The notes under the pieces were generated by a model. It made no database searches. It was not told the DNA's origin and saw only the letters and a list, made by a program, of their open reading frames with translations. Of a DNA stretch of 64,000 nt, positions 45,273-52,965 are shown piece after piece. The position numbers and the translations under genes are program-made. The stretch covers positions 62,001 through 126,000 of the forward strand of contig NZ_JAGHKP010000001.1 of NCBI RefSeq assembly GCF_017742215.1, in the 5' to 3' direction. The first letter of the stretch is position 1, and each line of letters opens with the position of its first letter. The stretch comes from Chitinophaga chungangae. Its GTDB lineage: Bacteria > Bacteroidota > Bacteroidia > Chitinophagales > Chitinophagaceae.

Positions 45273-45941
45273 TTGTCCAGGCTTTACCTCATTCCTTCAC
45301 CGATCGGCAACCTGGCGGATATCACCTACCGGGCCGTGAAAGTATTGGAGAGCGTGGAGCTGGTGCTGGCGGAAGATACCCGTACATCGGGTGTTCTACT
45401 CAGGCATTACAATATCAACAAGCCTGTAACACCTTATCATCAGCACAACGAACATAAGGTGTTGCAGCATCTTGTACAGCAGCTGCAAAGCGGCAAACAA
45501 ATGGCGCTGCTCACCGACGCGGGCACGCCGGGCGTTTCAGACCCGGGTTTCCTGCTGGTGCGCGAATGCATCCGCGAAGGCGTGCCGGTGGAGTGCCTCC
45601 CCGGCGCCACGGCTTTTGTTCCCGCGCTCGTCAACAGCGGCATCCCCATGAACCGCTTTGCCTTTGAAGGTTTTCTTCCCCCCAAAAAAGGCCGCCACAC
45701 TTTACTCACCCAATTATCCACCGAAGAACGCTGCATGGTGTTCTACGAATCGCCGCACCGCCTCGTGAAAACGCTGGAAGATTTTATCCAGTATTTCGGC
45801 GGCGAAAGGCAATGCTGCGTATCGCGCGAGCTCACCAAAATGTTCGAGGAAAACAAACGCGGCACTTTGCAGGAAGTGCGCGATCATTTTTCCGAAAAAG
45901 GCGTGAAAGGAGAGATCGTTATTGTAGTGGAGGGCGTATGA
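45273..45941 (+). CDS. rsmI: 16S rRNA (cytidine-2'-O)-methyltransferase RsmI
   Basis: A 222-residue tetrapyrrole-methylase-fold enzyme that methylates the 2'-OH of C1402 in 16S rRNA with SAM. Marks: YLIPSPIGNLADITYRA, VLAEDTRTSGVLLRHY, LLTDAGTPGVSDPG, CLPGATAFVPALVNSG and FEGFLPPKKGRH. The start is TTG, 2 bases after the purS stop; no ATG is available in the right place and the family N-terminus begins here. It closes the housekeeping block before the injection-system operon. Confidence 0.95.
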   Translation: MSRLYLIPSPIGNLADITYRAVKVLESVELVLAEDTRTSGVLLRHYNINKPVTPYHQHNEHKVLQHLVQQLQSGKQMALLTDAGTPGVSDPGFLLVRECIREGVPVECLPGATAFVPALVNSGIPMNRFAFEGFLPPKKGRHTLLTQLSTEERCMVFYESPHRLVKTLEDFIQYFGGERQCCVSRELTKMFEENKRGTLQEVRDHFSEKGVKGEIVIVVEGV

Positions 45942-46039
45942 TGAAAGCATCGCATGTATGTTTTCAGTTTATTGAATTTTTTTGCAGAATGAATTTTATT
46001 GTCTAATATTACACTGAGCAATTACAGAATTGTAGCATA

Positions 46040-46089
46040 GTAGCATTACCCCAAAGGAAAAAAGAGCATACAAAGAGTAGCATAACCCC
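46040..46089 (+). repeat. Two 13-base direct repeats upstream of the injection-system operon
   Basis: GTAGCATTACCCC (46040-46052) and GTAGCATAACCCC (46077-46089) differ at one base and start 37 bases apart; a third partial GTAGCAT sits at 46032-46038. They lie 44-93 bases before the first gene of the operon in a 191-base gap with no ORF. Paired direct repeats in front of a large operon are a usual layout for regulator binding sites; that role is inference. Confidence 0.65.
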
Positions 46090-46132
46090 GGTTTCATTTA
46101 ACATAGAGAAGGACCCCATAAATCTTAAATCA

Positions 46133-46726
46133 ATGATTGATCAGGTATTGAGTGCAATCATTAGTAAGCTGAATACGTATATCGGTACCCTAGACCCCGA
46201 GGTAACTCCCGGGAACATATCTTTTGCCGATGCTTTCCAGGATACGCCCTCGCAAAACCTGACCGACAAGATCGTAGTGTCCGTCGTGAACATCCAGCAG
46301 GAAGAAAGCCTGCGCAACATCCCGTTCCGCCGCACCGTAACCGTGGCGGGCCTTCCGCAGGGCGTTGAGCAGCAGGCGGAGATCTATCTCAATGTGTATG
46401 TGCTGTTCAGCGCGAACAAAAACAATTATCTCACGGCGCTGCAACGCATTTCACAGGTGATCGCGTTTTTCCAGCGGCAGTTCGTTTTTACCCCGGCGGA
46501 CACGCCCGTGCTTTCGGCGCTGAATCTCAACAAACTCATCTTCGACCTGTACAGCACGCGTTTTGAAGAACTGAACCAATTGTGGAGCGTGATGGGAGGG
46601 AAATACATTCCTTCCGTTATCTACAAAATGCGCATGGCCGTGATACAAGACGCACCGGTGAGCGATGCGGGCATTATTACCGAGATCAATCTGCAATCCC
46701 AGATACTGAGTACACAATCCGAATAA
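46133..46726 (+). CDS. eCIS tail terminator/cap protein (Pvc16-like, DUF4255)
   Basis: A 197-residue DUF4255 protein, the family of Pvc16/Afp16, which caps the distal end of the sheath-tube complex in extracellular contractile injection systems. Marks are MIDQVLSAIISKLN at the N-terminus, the central VVSVVNIQQEESLRN followed by a QQAEIYLNVYVLFSANK strand pair, and YLTALQRISQVIAFFQRQ. Many Bacteroidota eCIS loci begin with this gene, as here. It is the first of at least 15 co-directional genes with short gaps. Confidence 0.88.
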   Translation: MIDQVLSAIISKLNTYIGTLDPEVTPGNISFADAFQDTPSQNLTDKIVVSVVNIQQEESLRNIPFRRTVTVAGLPQGVEQQAEIYLNVYVLFSANKNNYLTALQRISQVIAFFQRQFVFTPADTPVLSALNLNKLIFDLYSTRFEELNQLWSVMGGKYIPSVIYKMRMAVIQDAPVSDAGIITEINLQSQILSTQSE

Positions 46727-46735
46727 CCTTCCGTC

Positions 46736-47491
46736 ATGGAAAAAATTGTTTGGCGATACATCCCCGAATTCAGGATCAGTATCCGTATAAACGGCGCCGA
46801 TCCCGGAGAAACTTTCCGCCTGCGCCCTTCACCGGCAAGCGCGGAAACGGTCCGCAACTACGGCCTGCTCACGCGCACCGTGCCCGGCGGGCTGGTAGCA
46901 TACATGAAACAGCACCACAACGGCGTAACCTGGGTGCCGGCGGCGCCCATCACGCAGCCCATTCTTTTTTCTTTCTGGTTAACCGTCAACAGCGGCCAGC
47001 CTTTTCCCTCGATAGATTTTTTTGAAACGGGCGCGCAGCAACTGGGAAGAAAAATATTCTACGCCAATAATCTTTCCGCCGCCGGCGCGATAGACGCCAA
47101 CCTTGCCGCTAACACCGTGGTGCTTACCGCAGCCGCGGCGGCCGGAAACGCCGAGCAGGGCGCGCTGAGCGGCCTGTTGTTGTCCAAACGCGTAACGCCC
47201 GGCGCATTCACGCAGATAAGAGCGGGAAAGATCGCGGCGGGCGCGCCGGTGAGCTTTACGCTGAACGATCCTATCGCCGCCACCCAGGAATCGGTGGGGC
47301 TGGACCTTCGCCTGTTGCCCGGAGGCGCATACGTGGTGCGGCTCGAAGGCGGCGCACCGGTGGAAGAACGTGTGGTGTTCGACCAGCGCGCGGCGGGCGG
47401 GGAAGTGAGCGGCATGATCGACATCTATAAAAATGTATGGCATATGGCTCCGCAGCCGCGGGAATACAGCATTAATTTCTTAAGTACTTGA
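46736..47491 (+). CDS. Uncharacterised eCIS operon protein
   Basis: A 251-residue protein between the Pvc16-like gene and the first sheath, 9 bases from the former. It starts MEKIVWRYIPEFRISIRING and contains TQPILFSFWLTVNSGQPFPSIDFF, an Ala-rich middle (ANTVVLTAAAAAGNAEQGAL) and a beta-rich end with YKNVWHMAPQPREYSINFL. No signal peptide or membrane segment, and no motif I can name. Position next to the cap protein suggests an accessory part of the distal end, comparable to the cap adaptor described in the Algoriphagus system; this is inference from gene order only. Confidence 0.75.
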   Translation: MEKIVWRYIPEFRISIRINGADPGETFRLRPSPASAETVRNYGLLTRTVPGGLVAYMKQHHNGVTWVPAAPITQPILFSFWLTVNSGQPFPSIDFFETGAQQLGRKIFYANNLSAAGAIDANLAANTVVLTAAAAAGNAEQGALSGLLLSKRVTPGAFTQIRAGKIAAGAPVSFTLNDPIAATQESVGLDLRLLPGGAYVVRLEGGAPVEERVVFDQRAAGGEVSGMIDIYKNVWHMAPQPREYSINFLST

Positions 47492-47506
47492 TTAAACTGA
47501 TTGCAA

Positions 47507-48952
47507 ATGTTAAACCTAGCAAACCTCAAAACACCCGGCGTTTATATCGACGAGGTGCCCAAATTTCCGCCCTCCGTGGCGCAGGTCGAAACGGCCATTC
47601 CCGCATTTATCGGGTACACGCGTTTAACCACTCTCAACGGTGAATCGCTGATCAACAAGCCCGTGCGCATCACTTCCCTCGTGGAATACGAAGCTATTTT
47701 CGGCGCCCGGCTCGAAACGTTCACCGCCGCCGTGAACACCGTTACCGGCGTGAACGTGGTGGCTACGCCGCCCGCCGCGCCCACGGCTTTGTACAGGATG
47801 TATTATGCCCTGCAGATGTATTTCTCCAACGGCGGTGGCCCCTGCTACATCGTTTCCATCGGAGCTGACACTACCAATCCCACCACGTTGCTGAACCATA
47901 CCGCCGGGCTGGCCGCCATCGGCAAGGAAGACGAGCCCACGCTGCTCGTATTCCCCGACGCGCTTTCGCTTGCCCGCGGCGATTTTTATAATCTTTACAG
48001 TCTTGCCCTCGCGCAATGCGCCGATCTCAAAGACCGCTTCGCCATCATCGACGTTTTCAACGGTCACCTCGACTACACCATTCCCGCCGGCGACAACGTG
48101 ATAGACGACAATACCAACGGTTTCCGGACGCTCATCGGCAACAGCAACCTGCCTTACGGCGCGGCCTATTACCCGCAGCTGGAAACTTCATTGTCCTTTA
48201 ACTACAATGAAGAAGCCGTAGCCATCACCGGTACGCTCAACGGCGCGCCCGTTGTGGCCAACTCCGTGCTGCGTTTATTCGAACCGGCGGATGCGGCGGC
48301 CGAAGCGCGTTCGTTGTATCATGTTTCCAACAAACTGTATCACGAAATAAAAAACGCCATCACGGCAATGCCGCTGGTGCTTCCGCCGAGCTCCGCCATC
48401 GCGGGCGTTTACGCGACGGTAGACAGTACGCGCGGCGTGTGGAAAGCGCCCGCCAACGTAAGCCTGCGTTTTGTGCGCCGCCCGATGGTGGCGGTAGACG
48501 ACGCTTCGCAGGAGAACCTGAACGTGCACACCACCGGCAAATCCGTGAACGCGATACGCACCTTTAGCGGGAAAGGCATACTGGTATGGGGCGCGCGCAC
48601 GCTGGCCGGCAACGATAACGAATGGCGTTATGTGAGCGTTCGCCGTTTCTTCAACATGGTGGAAGAATCCACCAAAAAAGCGACCGAGCCTTTTGTGTTC
48701 GAGCCGAACGACGCCAATACCTGGATCAAGGTGCGCGCGATGATCGAGAATTTCCTCATCCTGCAATGGCGCGCGGGCGCATTGGCCGGCGCAAAACCGG
48801 AGCACGCCTTTTATGTGAGCGTGGGGCTTGGCCAAACCATGACCGCGCTGGACATACTCGAAGGAAGGATGATCGTGGAGATCGGCATGGCGGTTGTTCG
48901 CCCGGCTGAGTTCATCGTACTCCGCTTCAGTCATAAAATGCAGGAATCTTAA
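47507..48952 (+). CDS. Contractile tail sheath protein 1
   Basis: A 481-residue sheath subunit (Pvc2-4 family). The N-terminus LKTPGVYIDEVPKFPPSVAQVETAIPAF is the sheath family entry, needed for strand exchange between subunits; the C-terminus has GVWKAPANVSL, the GKGILVWGARTLAGND block and RPAEFIVLRFSHKMQES, the core handshake region. I start at ATG 47507 rather than TTG 47501. A second, longer sheath gene follows 21 bases later and shares long stretches of identical sequence in the core. Confidence 0.95.
   Translation: MLNLANLKTPGVYIDEVPKFPPSVAQVETAIPAFIGYTRLTTLNGESLINKPVRITSLVEYEAIFGARLETFTAAVNTVTGVNVVATPPAAPTALYRMYYALQMYFSNGGGPCYIVSIGADTTNPTTLLNHTAGLAAIGKEDEPTLLVFPDALSLARGDFYNLYSLALAQCADLKDRFAIIDVFNGHLDYTIPAGDNVIDDNTNGFRTLIGNSNLPYGAAYYPQLETSLSFNYNEEAVAITGTLNGAPVVANSVLRLFEPADAAAEARSLYHVSNKLYHEIKNAITAMPLVLPPSSAIAGVYATVDSTRGVWKAPANVSLRFVRRPMVAVDDASQENLNVHTTGKSVNAIRTFSGKGILVWGARTLAGNDNEWRYVSVRRFFNMVEESTKKATEPFVFEPNDANTWIKVRAMIENFLILQWRAGALAGAKPEHAFYVSVGLGQTMTALDILEGRMIVEIGMAVVRPAEFIVLRFSHKMQES
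48426..48465 (+). repeat. 40-base tract shared between the two sheath genes, copy 1
   Basis: Identical without mismatch to 50472-50511; both encode TRGVWKAPANVSL. Marks recent duplication or gene conversion between the sheath genes. Confidence 0.85.
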
Positions 48953-48973
48953 TCATCAATAATCTGAACGATC

Positions 48974-50998
48974 ATGGATTATAAAACCCCGGGCGTATTC
49001 GTAGAGGAGCTGCAGCTCATTCCGCCGTCTGTAGCCTCCGTTGCCACGGCCATCCCTGCCTTTATCGGCCACACCGCCGTAACGGCCGATCCCAAAGGCG
49101 CCACGCTGGTGAATGTGCCCATCCGCATCACTTCCATGCTGGAATACACCACCGTTTTCGGCGGCGGTTATTCGCCCGCTTCGTATTCCATCAGAACGGA
49201 CGCGCAATTCAACATCACCAGGGTTACGCCGGTGAACGGCAGGAGATACCACCTCTTCGACGCCATGCAACATTATTTCGATAATGGCGGCGGCCCCTGT
49301 TACATCGTGACCGTAGGCGACTATGCGGCGGACATCATCCTGGGAACTGCTACCACCGGTCTTTTGGGCGGGCTCAGGGCGCTGGAGAAAGTAGACGAGC
49401 CTACGCTGCTCGTTGCTCCGGACAGCGTGTCCCTTCACCTGCCGGACGGCGGCGCCGATTATACCAACGGCGGCAACTTCCACCAGGCGGTGATCGAACA
49501 ATGCGCGCGTTTGCAGGACCGCTTCGGCATACTCGATATGCTGGGCGGCGGCCTTCCGCTGAACCATGCCGACGATCCGATCACCCGGTTCAGAACGGGC
49601 GTGGGCAACCAGGAATTAAAATATGCGGCGGGTTATTATCCCTGGCTGCAGACCTCTTACCTGAAAGACGTCAGTTTTTCGCAGCTCAATATCGTAGACA
49701 ATGCGGACGTTGCCGTGCCGGACGCCACCATCGATACCATGACCGGCAACCCCGTGCTGGATGCGCTGGTGACCGATCTGCGCGCACGTTTGCTGGAAGA
49801 GAACCGGGTATTCGGAAAGATCGCGGCGCCGGTGCTGAACCGGGGAAATTACAACCCGATGTCTGCCCACCTCACGCGATTGCGTGCGGACGTAGCCGCC
49901 GCGGGCACTCCCGCACAGGCGCGCACTGCTTTTTCCGCCCTCATGACATTTGTGCGCAGCCTCGCGCTTTCCCTCCGCGACCTGGAAGACGATGCCGGCA
50001 ATTCCCCCGCCATGGTGCATGTGATCGAAGGGCTGAAAGCCAGTACGGCGTTGCGTACGCAGATCATCAACCTGGTCGCTTTTGAAAAGAACCAGCATGT
50101 GCGTGCGTCTATCGCCGCCGCCCGCAGCGAAGCGAACGTGGATACGGATTATACGCCGTTCGATCTGCAGGACTGGGTGGCCGGCGCGGCCATCAACACG
50201 ATCGGCGCGAACGCCACCAACTTCGACGGCGGCACCGTGCCGGCCACGGCCATCAACGCCGCCAATGCGGCCATGCTGCAAACCGCTTTCGAAGCGATCT
50301 CCGGCGCGTACGTCGCCATACTGCAGGACGCGATCTTCAGAACGGACCAGGCGCAGCAGCTGCTGTTCCTCAAACACCCGTTCTTCAAAGCCGTATACGA
50401 ACGCGTACGCGCGGAAATGAGCCTGCTGCCGCCTTCCGGAGCCGTGGCCGGCATTTACGCCGCAACAGACCGTACGCGCGGCGTGTGGAAAGCGCCCGCC
50501 AACGTAAGCCTCCGCTCCGTGATAACGCCCGCCTACAAACTGACGGACCAGGAACAAAGTTCGCTCAACGTGCATGAAACAGGCAAATCCATCAACGCCA
50601 TCCGCGCGTTCACCGGCAAAGGCATTTTAGTGTGGGGCGCGCGCACGCTGGCTGGCAACGACAACGAATGGCGCTACATCAACGTAAGGCGTTTCTTCAA
50701 TTACGTGGAAGAATCCACCAAAAAAGCGTCTGAGCCGTTCGTGTTCGAAGGCAACGACGCCAATACCTGGGTTCGCATCCGCGCGATGATAGAAAATTTC
50801 CTGACGCTGCAATGGCGGCAGGGAGCGCTGGCCGGGGCTACCACCAAACAGGCTTTTTATGTGAAAGTGGGGCTGAACGAAACGATGACCGCATTGGATA
50901 TTCTCGAAGGAAGACTGATCGTCGAAATAGGCATGGCGGCCGTTCGCCCTGCCGAATTCATCGTGCTGCGTTTCAGCCACAAAATGCAGGAATCCTGA
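48974..50998 (+). CDS. Contractile tail sheath protein 2 (long form)
   Basis: A 674-residue sheath subunit, about 190 residues longer than sheath 1. The N-terminus (YKTPGVFVEELQLIPPSVASVATAIPAF) and the last about 200 residues (from GVWKAPANVSLRSV to RPAEFIVLRFSHKMQES) match sheath 1 closely. The extra length lies between roughly residues 255 and 460 and is predicted helical and Ala-rich (LVTDLRARLLEENRVFGKI, SALMTFVRSLALSLRDLED, LQTAFEAISGAYVAILQDA). In sheath folds this place is the outer, surface-exposed domain. It may form a specialised ring (for example at the baseplate) while sheath 1 makes the body. Confidence 0.94.
   Translation: MDYKTPGVFVEELQLIPPSVASVATAIPAFIGHTAVTADPKGATLVNVPIRITSMLEYTTVFGGGYSPASYSIRTDAQFNITRVTPVNGRRYHLFDAMQHYFDNGGGPCYIVTVGDYAADIILGTATTGLLGGLRALEKVDEPTLLVAPDSVSLHLPDGGADYTNGGNFHQAVIEQCARLQDRFGILDMLGGGLPLNHADDPITRFRTGVGNQELKYAAGYYPWLQTSYLKDVSFSQLNIVDNADVAVPDATIDTMTGNPVLDALVTDLRARLLEENRVFGKIAAPVLNRGNYNPMSAHLTRLRADVAAAGTPAQARTAFSALMTFVRSLALSLRDLEDDAGNSPAMVHVIEGLKASTALRTQIINLVAFEKNQHVRASIAAARSEANVDTDYTPFDLQDWVAGAAINTIGANATNFDGGTVPATAINAANAAMLQTAFEAISGAYVAILQDAIFRTDQAQQLLFLKHPFFKAVYERVRAEMSLLPPSGAVAGIYAATDRTRGVWKAPANVSLRSVITPAYKLTDQEQSSLNVHETGKSINAIRAFTGKGILVWGARTLAGNDNEWRYINVRRFFNYVEESTKKASEPFVFEGNDANTWVRIRAMIENFLTLQWRQGALAGATTKQAFYVKVGLNETMTALDILEGRLIVEIGMAAVRPAEFIVLRFSHKMQES
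50472..50511 (+). repeat. 40-base tract shared between the two sheath genes, copy 2
   Basis: Identical to 48426-48465. A second shared tract of 24 bases is at 48659-48682 and 50705-50728. Confidence 0.85.
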
Positions 50999-51034
50999 TC
51001 ACCATTGATAATTAACATCCAAAAACCATAAGTT

Positions 51035-51466
51035 ATGGCGAATTATCCGCTTCCCAAATTCCACTTCCAGGTTGAATGGGGTGGTGCAAGCATCGGGTTC
51101 ACAGAAGTGTCCGGGCTTGACGTACAGACCGATCCCATCGAATACCGCGACGGCGCTAACCCCGAATATGTGAAGACCAAAATGCCCGGCATGCAGAAGT
51201 TCAGCAACATCACCATGAAACGCGGCACCTTCAAAGGCGACAACGAATTTTACACCTGGTGGAATACCGTGGCCCTCAATACCATCGAACGCCGCAACGT
51301 GACCATCAGCCTGCTTAACGAAAACCACGAGCCGGTGGTGGTATGGAAAGTCAAGAACGCCTGGCCTATCAAGGTGCAAAGCACCGATCTGAAGGCGGAC
51401 GGCAACGAAGTGGCGATCGAGTCGATCGAGCTGGTACATGAAGGTCTTGTGATCCAAAACGAATAA
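51035..51466 (+). CDS. Inner tube protein 1 (gp19-like, Pvc1/5 family)
   Basis: A 143-residue phage tail tube family protein. FHFQVEWGGASIGFTEVSGLDVQTDPIEYRDG at the N-terminus, the PGMQKFSNITMKRGTF segment and the C-terminal strands IKVQSTDLKADGNEVAIESIELVHEGL are the gp19/Hcp-like tube pattern. Such subunits stack as hexamers inside the sheath. It is followed 5 bases later by a second, longer tube gene. Confidence 0.94.
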   Translation: MANYPLPKFHFQVEWGGASIGFTEVSGLDVQTDPIEYRDGANPEYVKTKMPGMQKFSNITMKRGTFKGDNEFYTWWNTVALNTIERRNVTISLLNENHEPVVVWKVKNAWPIKVQSTDLKADGNEVAIESIELVHEGLVIQNE

Positions 51467-51471
51467 CGGTT

Positions 51472-51984
51472 ATGTCTGCATTCGACACCCCGCAGGTCGG
51501 GTTCCATTTCCTGGTGCTGTTCGAAATACTGCCCCAGTTTCCCAACGATGTGCGTTTCCAGGAGGTATCCGGGCTGAGCGTGGACATCGAGATGGAAACG
51601 AAGCCCGAAGGCGGCGAGCACCGTTTCGTGCACAACCTGCCCGTGCGCACCAAATACAGCGACGTAACGCTGAAGCGCGGGAAATTCCTGGGCTCCGGCA
51701 TCCTGCACTGGGCGCGGCAGGCGATAGACGAATTTAAGTTCAAACCGAGCAACGTCATGATCTCCCTCATGAATGCCGATCATGTGCCTTTATATAACTG
51801 GTACCTGGTCAACGCCATTCCCAAAAAACTGGAGATCAGCGGCATCAACGCCGGCAGCAATGAGATCGTGGTGGAAACGCTGGTATTGTCTTACCAGTAC
51901 TTCAAATACTACGACCCCGTAAGCGTGGCGCTCGACCTGGCCGCGGGGCTTACTGCTTCGGCAGACATTGGTATCAGCATCTAA
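51472..51984 (+). CDS. Inner tube protein 2 (gp19-like, tube initiator candidate)
   Basis: A 170-residue relative of tube protein 1. It keeps FHFLVLFEILPQFPNDVRFQEVSGLSVDIEME, KYSDVTLKRGKFLG and the end KKLEISGINAGSNEIVVETLVLSYQYF, and has extra residues at the C-terminus. In PVC-type systems one tube paralogue (Pvc5) forms the layer next to the spike; size and position make this one the likely counterpart. Confidence 0.92.
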   Translation: MSAFDTPQVGFHFLVLFEILPQFPNDVRFQEVSGLSVDIEMETKPEGGEHRFVHNLPVRTKYSDVTLKRGKFLGSGILHWARQAIDEFKFKPSNVMISLMNADHVPLYNWYLVNAIPKKLEISGINAGSNEIVVETLVLSYQYFKYYDPVSVALDLAAGLTASADIGISI

Positions 51985-51996
51985 AAAACGCAACAC

Positions 51997-52185
51997 ATGC
52001 CCATCGAAATTCGTGAACTGGTGATCCGCGCACGCGTGGAAGAAAAAACGCCGCAAACCGCATCTGGCGGCAGCGGCGGCTCCGCGTCCCCTTCACGGGG
52101 AATGAACGCCGCCGACATGCAGCGGATCGTGGCCATGTGCGCGGAAGAAGTGATCAAAGCGCTCAAACAACAAAAAGAACGATAA
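51997..52185 (+). CDS. DUF5908 family small eCIS protein
   Basis: A 62-residue protein that begins MPIEIRELVIRARVEE, the hallmark of DUF5908, has a Gly/Ser/Pro-rich linker (TASGGSGGSASPSRG) and ends in an amphipathic helix (ADMQRIVAMCAEEVIKAL). DUF5908 genes are found in Bacteroidota injection loci between tube and LysM genes, as here, at the place of pvc6. Function is not known. The next gene starts 3 bases after the stop. Confidence 0.85.
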   Translation: MPIEIRELVIRARVEEKTPQTASGGSGGSASPSRGMNAADMQRIVAMCAEEVIKALKQQKER

Positions 52186-52188
52186 ACA

Positions 52189-52965
52189 ATGTTTGATTCC
52201 TTATTTGGCACCGGCAAACTGGAGAAGATGATCATCGTCGCCTTCCAGCCCGTTCAGAACGCGGGCGATACGCCTGTGCTGAGCAACGCCGATGAGGACA
52301 AGTACAGCGTGCAGGTAAACCCGGACAATTACACCATTAATTACCAGGTGAACTACGACCACTCGCCCGCGCCCGGCGACGCGGGCAGCGAAGCGAAATA
52401 TGTAAGCACCTCGCCCCCCGCGCTGGAATTTACTTTCCTGTTTGACGGCACCGGCGTGATACCCCCGCCTGCCGGCCCTCTGGACAACGTGCCCATCGCG
52501 GGCGCCGTGGCAGGGCTGTTCAGCGGCGACGAACCGTACGACGTGAGCAAGGAGCTGTACAAGTTCGCACATGTTGTTTACACGTACGACGGCACTGGCC
52601 ATTCGCCGCGCAGGGTACAGCTTACCTGGGGCAAACTGGTGTTCGAAGGCGTGCTTAGCAGCCTGAGCCTCAACTATAAACTGTTCGGGCCAGACGGTTC
52701 GCCGCTGCGGGTGGAAGCCCGCGTTACCTTCGACGGCTCTATTGCAGACAGGCTGCGCGAGCTGGAACAAAACAACTCTTCGCCAGACCTTACGCATGTG
52801 CGGAAAGTGGTGGCGGGAGACAATATCCTGCTGATGAGCCACGGCATTTACGGCACGCCCAATTATTATATCGAAGTGGCGAAAGTGAACAAGTTGTACA
52901 ATTTCAGGCAACTGCGGGAAGGACGGGAAATTTTCTTCCCCCCCGCTAAAAAAACCAAAACATGA
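52189..52965 (+). CDS. LysM-containing tube-spike adaptor (Pvc7-like)
   Basis: A 258-residue contractile-injection tube protein. The N-terminal part (YSVQVNPDNYTINYQVNYDHS and the long strand-rich middle ending LRVEARVTFDGSIADRL) is the CIS tube domain, and the last 50 residues are a LysM module (RKVVAGDNILLMSHGIYGTPNYYIEVAKVN...). In PVC and Afp this protein links the tube to the spike hub. Its stop overlaps the spike gene start by 4 bases (ATGA), as expected for subunits made together. Confidence 0.92.
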   Translation: MFDSLFGTGKLEKMIIVAFQPVQNAGDTPVLSNADEDKYSVQVNPDNYTINYQVNYDHSPAPGDAGSEAKYVSTSPPALEFTFLFDGTGVIPPPAGPLDNVPIAGAVAGLFSGDEPYDVSKELYKFAHVVYTYDGTGHSPRRVQLTWGKLVFEGVLSSLSLNYKLFGPDGSPLRVEARVTFDGSIADRLRELEQNNSSPDLTHVRKVVAGDNILLMSHGIYGTPNYYIEVAKVNKLYNFRQLREGREIFFPPAKKTKT

